A stretch of DNA of 49,805 nt, from positions 50,755 to 100,559 of the forward strand of contig NZ_KE384118.1 in NCBI RefSeq assembly GCF_000423945.1. The letters are read 5' to 3'. A program made the translations under genes and the position numbers. The notes under the pieces are model-generated. The model saw nothing but the letters and a program-made list of their open reading frames with translations, ran no database searches and was not told where the DNA came from. Positions 33,456 through 41,821 of the stretch are shown piece by piece; positions within the stretch are counted from its first letter, which is position 1; each line of letters starts with the position of its first letter. Source of the DNA: Butyrivibrio sp. XPD2002. Lineage in GTDB: Bacteria > Bacillota > Clostridia > Lachnospirales > Lachnospiraceae.

Positions 33456-34725
33456 ATCTAAGTGCCTCTATCGGGTTGAGCTTAGCCGCTTTGTTAGCCG
33501 GATAGTATCCAAAAAATACTCCAAATGCCATAGAAAACAGTACACAAAATATTATACCGCCTACGGATGCGCTTCCGCTATACCCCATCATTTTGGACGC
33601 CATGATTCCGAAAATCTGCCCAACAATTACACCCAATATTCCTCCTATAAAGCACACTACAACAGCCTCTGTTATAAATTGCAGTCTGATGCAGCCATTA
33701 GTTGCGCCAAGAGCCTTTCTTGTTCCTATTTCCCTTGTTCTTTCCGTGATGGATACGATCATGATATTCATTACACCGATACCACCTACCAGAAGAGATA
33801 TGGCGCCGATGGCTGCAAAGGCATAGGTCTGTGTGTTCAGCATGGACTCCATTGATTTAATCTCTTCCTTCATGCTGTAGGCGTATGACTCGTATGCATC
33901 ATTTTCCTTGTAATATTTATTATTAAAATACTCCGAAATCTCCGTTGCCAAAACACCCTGATCCGCTCCGTTTTTGGCTACCACTTCAAGCTCATCGAAC
34001 TGATACTTTTCCCTAAGCTGTATGATAGCTGTCTGAAGCGGTATATAGGCAGATGTCCTTATATCCTTCTGCGATTTACCTGCGCCCATACCTCCGGCCT
34101 GACTCTCTGAATACTCATAAACTCCTATGATCGTATAGCTGTAGTACTTATTATCTATGACCGCCTCCACAGTCTGTCCAAGAGCTGCTGCCGGCTCTGT
34201 TCCCAGCATATTATCAACGTATCTGTCAGAAACAACTATTACCTTTCTCGATTCATTCTGCTCATTTTCTGAAAACCCTCTTCCTGCAAGAGTCTTTACC
34301 TTAGTCTGCTTAAGAGCCGGATTATTAACACCTTCGATCGAAATGTTGGCGTATTTTTTGCCATCCTCAATCTTAACCTCGCCCACCGATTTTTTCAGGG
34401 CTACACCTTCTACTTTATCCTTAAAATGGTCCGTAAGATCATTTATCATTTCCTCCGAAACATAGTCCTTATCCTTCATATCGCGTACAAATGTATCACT
34501 GGTGTAGTCATAATCCTCGCCCATTTTCTGCATAATATATAAGCTTATATTGTTAACGCCCATGTCTCCCATGGAGCCCATAACCGATTTATTCATGGCA
34601 TCGCCCACAGTCATAATAGCTATGACAGAGGCTATACCTATTATTATTCCGAGCATTGTCAGAAAAGTTCTCATCTTATTTGCAAGAAGTCCTGTCAATG
34701 CCAGCTTTACATTTTCAAGAAGCAT
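33448..34725 (-). CDS. MacB/FtsX-like ABC exporter permease
   Basis: 425 residues from ATG at 34725; a start seven codons earlier lies deeper in the ATPase gene. TM1 with the MRTFLTMLGIIIGIASVIAI signature, a large extracytoplasmic MacB periplasmic core-like domain (about 45-285) and three C-terminal TMs with GIGVMNIMIVSITERTREIG. These proteins use mechanotransmission to move peptides, lipids or drugs out through a partner adaptor. Here the ATPase is a separate protein, as in most Gram-positive members. Confidence 0.92.
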   Translation of the reverse strand: MLLENVKLALTGLLANKMRTFLTMLGIIIGIASVIAIMTVGDAMNKSVMGSMGDMGVNNISLYIMQKMGEDYDYTSDTFVRDMKDKDYVSEEMINDLTDHFKDKVEGVALKKSVGEVKIEDGKKYANISIEGVNNPALKQTKVKTLAGRGFSENEQNESRKVIVVSDRYVDNMLGTEPAAALGQTVEAVIDNKYYSYTIIGVYEYSESQAGGMGAGKSQKDIRTSAYIPLQTAIIQLREKYQFDELEVVAKNGADQGVLATEISEYFNNKYYKENDAYESYAYSMKEEIKSMESMLNTQTYAFAAIGAISLLVGGIGVMNIMIVSITERTREIGTRKALGATNGCIRLQFITEAVVVCFIGGILGVIVGQIFGIMASKMMGYSGSASVGGIIFCVLFSMAFGVFFGYYPANKAAKLNPIEALRYE

Positions 34726-35437
34726 ATCTGATTCCCATCCTCTCATCTATGAAAGCGCCGTCTTTTAATGTCAGTATTCTCTCCGTCTCCGTCGCAAGCT
34801 CAGGTGAATGTGTTATGAAAACAATGGTAATCCCCTGCTCCTCATGAAGCTTATGAAAAAGATCCATTATCTTTCTTCCGGTTGAGGAATCCAGCGCACC
34901 TGTAGGCTCATCAGCAAGGATAATAGAGGGACTGTTCACAAGGGCTCTTGCAATGGCAACTCTCTGCTTCTGTCCACCTGACAGTTCATCAGGAGTATGG
35001 TTAATCCTTTCCTTCATCTCCACAAGCTCAAGCAGCTCCATGGCCCGCTCTTTTCTCTCTCTCGCCTTCACCCCTGCATACAGCATGGGAAGCTCGACAT
35101 TTTTCAGCGCGCTTGTTCTTGCTATGAGATTATAGGTCTGAAAAACGAATCCGATTTTCCTGTTTCTTATGTGCGAAAGCTCTGTATCACCGGCACTGCA
35201 TACATCCACACCATCCAGCAGATACTCACCCTCTGTGGGCTTATCAAGTAGACCTATGATATTCATAAGAGTTGATTTACCGGAACCTGAGGTTCCTACT
35301 ATGGAGACAAACTCACCTTTTTTTACATCAAGATCAATCCCATGAAGTATCTCAAGCTCATTCTCACTTCCTACATTGAATCGCTTGATTATCCCTCTTG
35401 CTTTTATCATGCTATCTGGTGTCATTATTTCTGCCAT
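34715..35437 (-). CDS. MacB/LolD-like ABC exporter ATPase
   Basis: 240 residues. Walker A GTSGSGKST, signature LSGGQKQR, Walker B IILADEPTGALD and switch His in FITHSPE are present. ATG overlaps the last base of the adaptor gene stop (TAATG) and its end overlaps the permease gene by 11 bp, so the three exporter parts are co-translated. Confidence 0.94.
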   Translation of the reverse strand: MAEIMTPDSMIKARGIIKRFNVGSENELEILHGIDLDVKKGEFVSIVGTSGSGKSTLMNIIGLLDKPTEGEYLLDGVDVCSAGDTELSHIRNRKIGFVFQTYNLIARTSALKNVELPMLYAGVKARERKERAMELLELVEMKERINHTPDELSGGQKQRVAIARALVNSPSIILADEPTGALDSSTGRKIMDLFHKLHEEQGITIVFITHSPELATETERILTLKDGAFIDERMGIRYAS

Positions 35438-37461
35438 TATTCCACCCCACTCTCAGTATCTGTAATCATGAAATCATCAGAAGAAGGTACGATAACATCC
35501 ATTCCTTCCTCGAGTCCATCACCCTTGATTTCTACGTAATAATCTGTCTTTACTCCGTAAGTCACCGTGATATGTTCTCCTGTAGATACCGGATTACCAT
35601 TCTCATCAGTTCCCGCTTTTTCCACATAAAGGCTTCCGTCCTCAGCTGTCTGAACGCAGGTATCAGGTACAGTAAGTGTATTTCCTGCCTCCTCTTCGAG
35701 GATTGTGATCTTGGCAGTCATACCGATTCTAAGTCTGTCCTCCATTCCGCCTTCAATTGACACTTCAATAGGATAGTCGCTTGAAGATCCTGTGGATGCC
35801 TGCTCCTGTCCGCCGGACGAGGCAGTTCCCTGAGGTATGGGAGAGACAAATGAAAGTGTTCCATCCATCTCTTCTTCAACGGAATCTGTCTTGATCTTTA
35901 CCTTCATTCCCTCTTTTATATCGCATATATCATACTGATCCACAGTTGCGGTAACCTTATAGCCACTGTCGTTCTGAATAAGTGCTATCTCATTGCCATT
36001 GTCGTAAATTCCACCTTCCTTTACGCCTACAGATGTGACAAGTCCATCGCAGGGAGCTACTATTGTAGCCTTTTCCATATCCTGCTCATATTTATCCACC
36101 TCCTGCTGCGCCTGGATCGTGTTTGTTCCCTGACTAAGCTGCGCTTCAGAAAAGCTGTCCTTTGAGTCCGCTACAGACTTATTGTTCTCTCTTTTCTGAT
36201 CATCTGCATCTTCTTTTGCTTTATCTGCGCTCTCCTTGGCTGTCTTTATATTTTCCTTTGCTGACTTGGCATCACTCTCCTTCTCTGCCTGCTTTGACTT
36301 GGCATCGGAAAGATTGTTCTGAGCTTCCTCCAAGGAGCTCTGCTTGCTTTCAAGGTTTTTCTTGGCTTCTTCGTTTTCCTTTTGAGCCTTACTTACCTTC
36401 TTTTCCTTTTTATCTCTTTTCTTAACCGCATCTGTATACTGAGATTCCGCAGAATCAATCTCGCTTTTTATACCTTCCAGCTTTGATTTGGCATCGTTAT
36501 ATACCTGCTCTGCCTCGTTATATGCTCCCTGAGCCGTAGCCACATCCTGCCTGGCCTTATCAAGTGCTTCCTGAGCCTTTGCAAGCTCTTCCGGTGAAGC
36601 ATCAGGATTAGAATCAAGTGTAGTCTTCTGACTCTCTGCATTTTTAAGAGCCTCGTTGGCCGTGCTAAGGCTTTCATTTGCTTTATTATATCTGTCAGCT
36701 GCTGAGGAAAAATCACCCTTCGTATAGGCCTCGTAATCAGTTTTCAAGGTACTGATAGTATTTTCAAGATCTGTCACATCCCTGTTGGCATCATCATAGG
36801 AAGCCTGCGCCTTTGAAAGCTTATCTTCACTGCTTGATACATCCTGCGATGCACTGTTAACCGCATCCTTAGCTCCATTTTCAGCAGCAGTTTTCTCGTT
36901 TACATCTCCTGTTGCGCTGGTGCTCTCTGCATTTGCAGTATTTGATGCAGTTACCGCGTCATTATATTCCTTATCTGCCTTCTGGGAATCCCTTTCTGCT
37001 CTCTCTATCTGAATCCTTGCAGTTTCAACCGCCGCATCATAATTCCTCTGTGCAGTTGCAAGCTCCAGAGAGTCTTTCTTCTTCGCTATTTCCAGTACTT
37101 CCTTTGCCTGTGCAAGAGACTTCTCAATGTTTGTTGTGTCCAGGGTTGCTATGATATCACCTTTTTTCACCCGGTCACCCACGCGCACCTTAAGTGAATT
37201 TATCTTTGCTCCGGTCAGCTCACTGGCAACGCTCTGACTGTCCAGTGCTGCAATCGTACCATTAAGGCTTATGGTCTTCTTAAGATCCTGCCTTGTCACC
37301 TGAGCAGTTTCTATCATCACAGGCATACTGTCCTCCATAGCAGCAGCCTGTCTGGCTCTGGTATACCCCATGGTTCCTACGGTGGTCGTTGTCATTACTA
37401 TCACGGCTATTATTGCAATTGCCCTTGTCTTTTTCTTTTGAAAAATCTCTTTAATTTTCAT
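35437..37461 (-). CDS. MacA-like membrane fusion/adaptor protein with very long coiled coil
   Basis: 674 residues. TM anchor about 13-35, then the first lipoyl half-motif (NSLKVRVGDRVKKGDIIATLD), a huge Ala/Lys/Glu-rich coiled-coil hairpin (about 125-465, full of heptads), the second lipoyl half (KATIVAPCDGLVTSVGV) and a beta-barrel domain to the C-terminus. Typical MacA hairpins are about 100 residues or less, so the insertion is several times longer. It is first in the exporter-TCS operon; SD GGAAGGGG precedes ATG. In a cell without an outer membrane the long hairpin may span the cell wall. Confidence 0.92.
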   Translation of the reverse strand: MKIKEIFQKKKTRAIAIIAVIVMTTTTVGTMGYTRARQAAAMEDSMPVMIETAQVTRQDLKKTISLNGTIAALDSQSVASELTGAKINSLKVRVGDRVKKGDIIATLDTTNIEKSLAQAKEVLEIAKKKDSLELATAQRNYDAAVETARIQIERAERDSQKADKEYNDAVTASNTANAESTSATGDVNEKTAAENGAKDAVNSASQDVSSSEDKLSKAQASYDDANRDVTDLENTISTLKTDYEAYTKGDFSSAADRYNKANESLSTANEALKNAESQKTTLDSNPDASPEELAKAQEALDKARQDVATAQGAYNEAEQVYNDAKSKLEGIKSEIDSAESQYTDAVKKRDKKEKKVSKAQKENEEAKKNLESKQSSLEEAQNNLSDAKSKQAEKESDAKSAKENIKTAKESADKAKEDADDQKRENNKSVADSKDSFSEAQLSQGTNTIQAQQEVDKYEQDMEKATIVAPCDGLVTSVGVKEGGIYDNGNEIALIQNDSGYKVTATVDQYDICDIKEGMKVKIKTDSVEEEMDGTLSFVSPIPQGTASSGGQEQASTGSSSDYPIEVSIEGGMEDRLRIGMTAKITILEEEAGNTLTVPDTCVQTAEDGSLYVEKAGTDENGNPVSTGEHITVTYGVKTDYYVEIKGDGLEEGMDVIVPSSDDFMITDTESGVE

Positions 37462-37516
37462 TTATTCCTACCCCTTCCGGAATTATTGTCCAGGAAAGAG
37501 CTTACTATTTTCATAT

Positions 37517-37563
37517 AAAAAAAACCTTTGCATAACCTTAAGATTTCTTAAGGTTTGCAAAGG
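37517..37563 (-). terminator. Terminator of the thyA-folA operon
   Basis: On the minus strand, CCTTTGCA and ACCTTAAG pair with CTTAAGGT and TGCAAAGG (16 paired bases with a small bulge, AAAT loop), followed by eight T. It sits 21 bp past the folA stop and just upstream of the exporter operon. Confidence 0.93.
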
Positions 37564-37584
37564 CTGTAAACAAAAAGCAATATA

Positions 37585-38073
37585 TCATACTCTCTTATAG
37601 GTTCTGAATGTGTAGGTGGTATCAAAATACGCCTGCTCTTCACTCTCCTCGAAAAGCTCCCACTCGGGATCCTTATCAAGGTTAGGGAAAAATCTGTCCG
37701 CTTCGAATACTCTGTCTATCTTGGTAACAATGCAGGTATCACACATGGGAAGAAGCTCCTCGTAGACCTTCGCTCCACCTATGCAATAAACAATGTCTGT
37801 GTCGTACTCTGCGATAGCATCCTTGAGCTCGTCCAGATTGTGAACAACTGTGGCATTTTTCACCACGTAATCAGGGTTGGTTGAAAGGATGATATTCTTT
37901 CTTCCTTCAAGTGGCTGCTGCCCGGGAAAGGTCTCAAGAGTTTTTCTTCCGTATACCAGAACCTTGCCCATGGTCTCCGCCCTGAAATTCTTCATGTCGT
38001 TGGGGATTCTGATAAGAAGCTGGCCCTTGTTGCCAATTCCCCAGTGCTCGTCTGCTGATAAAATTATTTTCAT
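37585..38073 (-). CDS. folA: Dihydrofolate reductase
   Basis: 162 residues, the usual length. MKIILSADEHWGIGNKGQLL at the N-terminus, IPNDMKNFRAET, VLVYGRKTLETFP, and IVYCIGGAKVYEELLP carry the folate and NADPH contacts; the catalytic acidic residue is the Asp of IPNDMKNF. It regenerates tetrahydrofolate oxidised by thymidylate synthase, whose gene lies 15 bp upstream. Ends with a strong terminator. Confidence 0.95.
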   Translation of the reverse strand: MKIILSADEHWGIGNKGQLLIRIPNDMKNFRAETMGKVLVYGRKTLETFPGQQPLEGRKNIILSTNPDYVVKNATVVHNLDELKDAIAEYDTDIVYCIGGAKVYEELLPMCDTCIVTKIDRVFEADRFFPNLDKDPEWELFEESEEQAYFDTTYTFRTYKRV

Positions 38074-38088
38074 TTGCTCCTCCGTTTA

Positions 38089-38940
38089 TCATATAGCTAT
38101 AGGAATATTAGTAATCTGCTCGCCTGCAACCTCATAGTTTTCAAGCGAAACATCATTTCTTGTAAATTCATAAAAATCGTGAACATCAGGATTAAGGTGG
38201 AACTTCGGTGCCGGCTTGGGCTCGCGCTTAATAAGCTCCCTGATGATATCCACATGTCTGTCGTAGATGTGGGCATCAGCGATGACGTGAACAAGCTCAC
38301 CAACGTTCATATCGCATACCTGTGCAAGCATATGAACAAGAACCGAATACTGAACCACATTCCAGTTGTTTGCTGCAAGCACGTCCTGAGAGCGCTGATT
38401 CAGTATGGCATTAAGAGTCAGCTTATCGTCGCCCTTTTTCTGTGTAACGTTAAAGGTCATGCTGTAAGCACAGGGATACAGGTTCATCTCAGACAGATCC
38501 TGATGCACATAGATATTTGTCATGATTCTGCGGCTGAAAGGATTGTTCTTAAGATCGTAGATAACCCTGTCAACCTGGTCAAACATGCCTTCCTTGTACT
38601 TGTGCTTAACGCTCATCTGATAACCATAGGCTTTTCCGATAGAACCGGTCTCATCCGCCCACTCATCCCAGATGTGGCTGTGAAGATCATTTACATTATT
38701 GGACTTCTGCTGCCAGATCCAGAGCATCTCGTCTGTGGCACTCTTAAGAGCTGTCTTCCTGAGTGTCATGATCGGGAACTCTTCTGCCAGATTATATCTG
38801 TTAACAACTCCGAATTTCTTAATCGTATATGCAGGGGTTCCGTCCTCCCAGTGGGGTCTTACCTTCTCACCCTCAGTACTGGTTCCGTTCTCCAGAATGT
38901 CCTTACACATATTTATGAAAATCTCATCTGCTTTACTCAT
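38089..38940 (-). CDS. thyA: Thymidylate synthase (ThyA class)
   Basis: 283 residues from ATG at 38940 (SD GAGGAGG); an in-frame ATG five codons earlier is less well placed. The nucleophile Cys lies in NLYPCAYSMTFNV, followed by LNQRSQDVLAANNWN and HIYDRHVD. The usual PCH triplet reads PCA and the usual GVPFN reads AANNWN, so it belongs to a divergent ThyA branch. It methylates dUMP using methylene-tetrahydrofolate. A promoter at 39054-39082 and a structured leader at 38991-39051 precede it. Confidence 0.93.
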   Translation of the reverse strand: MSKADEIFINMCKDILENGTSTEGEKVRPHWEDGTPAYTIKKFGVVNRYNLAEEFPIMTLRKTALKSATDEMLWIWQQKSNNVNDLHSHIWDEWADETGSIGKAYGYQMSVKHKYKEGMFDQVDRVIYDLKNNPFSRRIMTNIYVHQDLSEMNLYPCAYSMTFNVTQKKGDDKLTLNAILNQRSQDVLAANNWNVVQYSVLVHMLAQVCDMNVGELVHVIADAHIYDRHVDIIRELIKREPKPAPKFHLNPDVHDFYEFTRNDVSLENYEVAGEQITNIPIAI

Positions 38941-38990
38941 GCCGATCCTCCTCAAATGTTTTTATTTCATAGGAATTCCCATAAAATAAT

Positions 38991-39051
38991 AGAGAGTGCG
39001 CATCCTCGCGGAGCGTTTTTTATCTTATATAAGATAAAAAACACACTCTCT
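38991..39051. repeat. Second copy of the 26-nt motif plus palindrome, in the thyA leader
   Basis: Outer 8-bp arms (AGAGAGTG and CACTCTCT) enclose a 28-bp perfect AT-rich palindrome (39015-39042) and the 26-nt motif (38994-39019) that matches 123-148 at 25 of 26 positions. The palindrome sequence differs completely from the one at 145-184. It lies between the thyA promoter and ribosome binding site, so it will be transcribed into a compound hairpin. Confidence 0.8.
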
Positions 39052-39053
39052 AT

Positions 39054-39082
39054 AGTATACCGATTTATGGAATTTTTCTCAA
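39054..39082 (-). promoter_or_regulatory. thyA-folA promoter
   Basis: TTGAGA (39077-39082) and TATACT (39054-39059) spaced 17 bp on the minus strand. Transcription would begin at about 39047, at the edge of the hairpin element, leaving a leader of about 107 nt before the thyA start. Confidence 0.75.
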
Positions 39083-39131
39083 TTCACACTTCTGTTTTTT
39101 AATCCCCGTCCTGTTTTCGACTATTGTGTTT

Positions 39132-40763
39132 TTAATACCAATCCTGTTTGCGGTTATCACCCTTAATTTCCCATTTATCACACAGAGCGAGGATCTGGTC
39201 AGCGAATTTTGCCTTATCCTTGTTAGTCATGCCCTCGCTTCTTGCAATAATCGCAGTAAGCCTTGCACCTGCTGCCTTAAGTCTTGTAAATACATCAGAT
39301 ACAAGCTTGCTGGTCTTCTTAACCACTGCCTTCGGAACACCTTCCTTGATGATCTGTCCCGATATCAGATCAAATTCCGTTCCGCTAAAGGGAGCATAGG
39401 TATCATATCCGTATTCATCACGAAGACAGTTTGCAAATGCTGTACATGCCGAGTCATCACCATGAACTATGAAAACCTTTTTCGGTCTTTCCTTAAAGCC
39501 CTGAATCCAGTTGATAAGACCGTTTTTGTCTGCGTGGCCTGACAGGCCGGACAACTTTATAATCTCTGCCCGTACGTCAATCGTCTCCCCGAAAAGCCTT
39601 ATCTCATCTGCGCCTTCGAGAATAGCACGACCAGTTGTTCCGATTGACTGATAGCCCGCAAAAAGAATGGTGGAATCCTCGCGCCACAGATTATGCTTCA
39701 AATGGTGCCTGATTCTTCCTGCTTCACACATTCCCGAAGCCGAGATGATTACCTTTGGTGTCTCTTCCTCATTTATCGCGCGGGACTCCTCTGTAGTGAT
39801 TGCAAGGTTAAGTCCCGGGAACGACAACGGATTGATATGCTTTTTTACCAGAGCCAGCGCTTCCTCATCATAGCAGTCAAGCGCATGGTCACCAAACACC
39901 TCAGTCGCCTCCACTGCCATTGGAGAGTCAACCCAAACAGGAAAATCATCCACCGTAGTTACGAGGTGATCCTTTTTTATTGTTCTTAAAAAGTACAGAA
40001 TCTCCTGGGTTCTTCCTACTGCAAAGGAAGGTATTACCACATTCCCGCCCCTTGCAAAGGTTCTGTTCAATATTTTTGCCAGCTCAGCAACATAATCCGG
40101 CTTCTCGCTTTCATGATATCTGTCGCCATAGGTGGATTCCATAACAACATAATCGGCGGTTGAAGTAAGCTTTGGATCCTTCAAAATCGGCTGATCGTAA
40201 TTTCCTATATCTCCCGAAAATACTATCTTTTTCTGTGCCCCTTTTTCAGTAGCCCACACCTCTATACTGGCAGATCCCAGGAGGTGACCGATATCAGTAA
40301 ATCTTATCGTGACACCATCACAAATGTCTATCTTCTGGTTGTACTCACAGGACACAATGTGACGCAGCGTATTATCTGCATCCTCCATGGTATAAAGCGG
40401 CTCTATCTGCTTGATATTCTTATTCCTTTTACCCTTGCGGCTTCTCCACTCAGCCTCCTGCATCTGAATATGTGCACAGTCACGGAGCATTATATTACAC
40501 AGATCAGCCGTTGGTCTCGTCATGAAAATTTTGCCGCGAAATCCTCTTGCATATAAAAGCGGCAGATTACCCGAGTGATCAATGTGCGCATGCGTAAGAA
40601 GAACATAATCTATCTCAGCAGCGCTTACAGGGAGCTCTGCATGCTCAAAAGCAATGCTTCCCTGTTCCATACCATAATCTACCAGAATGTGCTTATCACC
40701 AATATTCAAGTAATGACAGCTACCTGTAACCACATGATCCGCACCGATGAAACTAAGCTTCAT
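39132..40763 (-). CDS. MBL-fold/beta-CASP ribonuclease-like protein
   Basis: 543 residues from ATG at 40763 (SD GGAGG); an in-frame start at 40805 is inside the promoter. The zinc motif HAHIDH starts at residue 58 within LLTHAHIDHSG; then FSGDIGNYDQPIL, ESTYGDRYH, the beta-CASP part with VVIPSFAVGRTQEIL, SASGMCEAGRIRHHL and LSGHADKNGL. This is the RNA-specificity MBL family (CPSF-like), which cleaves RNA endo- or exonucleolytically. The last 90 residues are a basic helical tail. Monocistronic, with its own promoter. Confidence 0.92.
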   Translation of the reverse strand: MKLSFIGADHVVTGSCHYLNIGDKHILVDYGMEQGSIAFEHAELPVSAAEIDYVLLTHAHIDHSGNLPLLYARGFRGKIFMTRPTADLCNIMLRDCAHIQMQEAEWRSRKGKRNKNIKQIEPLYTMEDADNTLRHIVSCEYNQKIDICDGVTIRFTDIGHLLGSASIEVWATEKGAQKKIVFSGDIGNYDQPILKDPKLTSTADYVVMESTYGDRYHESEKPDYVAELAKILNRTFARGGNVVIPSFAVGRTQEILYFLRTIKKDHLVTTVDDFPVWVDSPMAVEATEVFGDHALDCYDEEALALVKKHINPLSFPGLNLAITTEESRAINEEETPKVIISASGMCEAGRIRHHLKHNLWREDSTILFAGYQSIGTTGRAILEGADEIRLFGETIDVRAEIIKLSGLSGHADKNGLINWIQGFKERPKKVFIVHGDDSACTAFANCLRDEYGYDTYAPFSGTEFDLISGQIIKEGVPKAVVKKTSKLVSDVFTRLKAAGARLTAIIARSEGMTNKDKAKFADQILALCDKWEIKGDNRKQDWY

Positions 40764-40786
40764 AGGCACCTCCTTCCGGAAATGAC

Positions 40787-40815
40787 TTATTATTACTTTG
40801 ATCAAAAACAGTCAA
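40787..40815 (-). promoter_or_regulatory. Promoter of the MBL ribonuclease gene
   Basis: TTGACT (40810-40815) and TAATAA (40787-40792) spaced 17 bp on the minus strand, giving a start about 17 bp before the SD region of the gene at 40763. Confidence 0.7.
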
Positions 40816-40979
40816 AGACAATAGTCCTCCAACTATAAAACCAAAGCTATACATTAATTTTAAATCTGCTATGCCCCCTATGCCAATAAATTAATTATGG
40901 ATATAATGCGTAAGTTCTAACCATTTTCTAACATTTTTCTTATATTTTTATATACCGCATTTTGTTGTAAAATTTCCTC

Positions 40980-41747
40980 ATGAATATTTTAGAACAGTTA
41001 TCACTTTATATTTTTCCTAAAACACGTTTCCGCTCTGCGGACAGACATATTGAAATCAGGGATACTATCGAAAACCACCGCGCCGTAAGGCTTCTTCTGT
41101 ATGACGGAGTAAGGGAGTCCGGCATGTACCTGGACGAATATGGTGACAGGGATCCTCTGTTTAATTACATGAAAACTCTAAAGACCATGGTCACACACAA
41201 TCCCGGACTAAATAACTGCCTTCTCATAGGAGGCGGTGGTTTCATCATCCCCAAACTCTACTTAAAGGGCCATCCCGAGCGTCGCATAACTGTCGTGGAA
41301 GTGGATGGCACCTACGTTGAGCTTGCAAAGAAATACTTCGGTCTTGATACAAACGACAAGCGTATCAAGATTGTCGTTCAGGATGGTTTTGAATTCATAA
41401 AAAATACCACCATGCACAATGCAGGCATAGAAAGCAACTATAGCCGTGATGTTCGCTATAGCAATGCTCCCTCTGCGGCAAAATACGATCTGGTGATCTT
41501 TGATGCCTACACCGGAAGCTCTGCTTCCAGGACTATCCTATCAGAATATGCATTAAAAAGCGTATATTCCCTTCTAAGTCCAAACGGAATATACGCTCTT
41601 AACATGATAAACGAGGCTCAGGATGTTATCTCAATGCAGACACATCTACTTAATGCCAGCCTCAAGAATATATTCAAATATACCAGGATCGTTCCCTGCA
41701 AAGGCGGTGGGAACTGTATCCTGATGGCATCTGATAGAAAATTATAA
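40980..41747 (+). CDS. Spermidine synthase-like / SAM-dependent methyltransferase-fold protein
   Basis: 255 residues. A Rossmann core shows CLLIGGGGFIIPKLYLKGHPE (motif I), TVVEVDGTYVELAKKYFGL (acidic loop), VVQDGFEFI and YDLVIFDAYTG, the order found in polyamine synthases. The N-terminus is short, and the gatekeeping D-G-x-Q region is not obvious. Related to the spermidine synthase superfamily; product unknown. No SD is seen before ATG; TAAAAT at 40968-40973 lies exactly where a -10 for a leaderless mRNA would be. No polyamine genes are adjacent. Confidence 0.8.
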   Translation: MNILEQLSLYIFPKTRFRSADRHIEIRDTIENHRAVRLLLYDGVRESGMYLDEYGDRDPLFNYMKTLKTMVTHNPGLNNCLLIGGGGFIIPKLYLKGHPERRITVVEVDGTYVELAKKYFGLDTNDKRIKIVVQDGFEFIKNTTMHNAGIESNYSRDVRYSNAPSAAKYDLVIFDAYTGSSASRTILSEYALKSVYSLLSPNGIYALNMINEAQDVISMQTHLLNASLKNIFKYTRIVPCKGGGNCILMASDRKL

Positions 41748-41775
41748 CCCTCCTGCTTCTTTGCAAGAGGGTTAT
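41744..41775 (+). terminator. Terminator-like hairpin after the spermidine synthase-like gene
   Basis: A 9-bp stem ATAACCCTC with GAGGGTTAT (14-nt loop) overlaps the stop codon and is followed by CTATTATG, weakly T-rich. It stands between convergent genes. Confidence 0.6.
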
Positions 41776-41821
41776 CTATTATGTCGTATTTTTTGAATTA
41801 TACAGGCTGTTTCCAAAAGTA

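Noticed and set aside
38074..39102. 342-codon open frame on the plus strand
   Set aside because: Opposite thyA and its promoter; no SD or recognisable domain.
40806..40979. Structured leader of the spermidine synthase-like gene
   Set aside because: AT-rich without stable stems; no riboswitch motif recognised.
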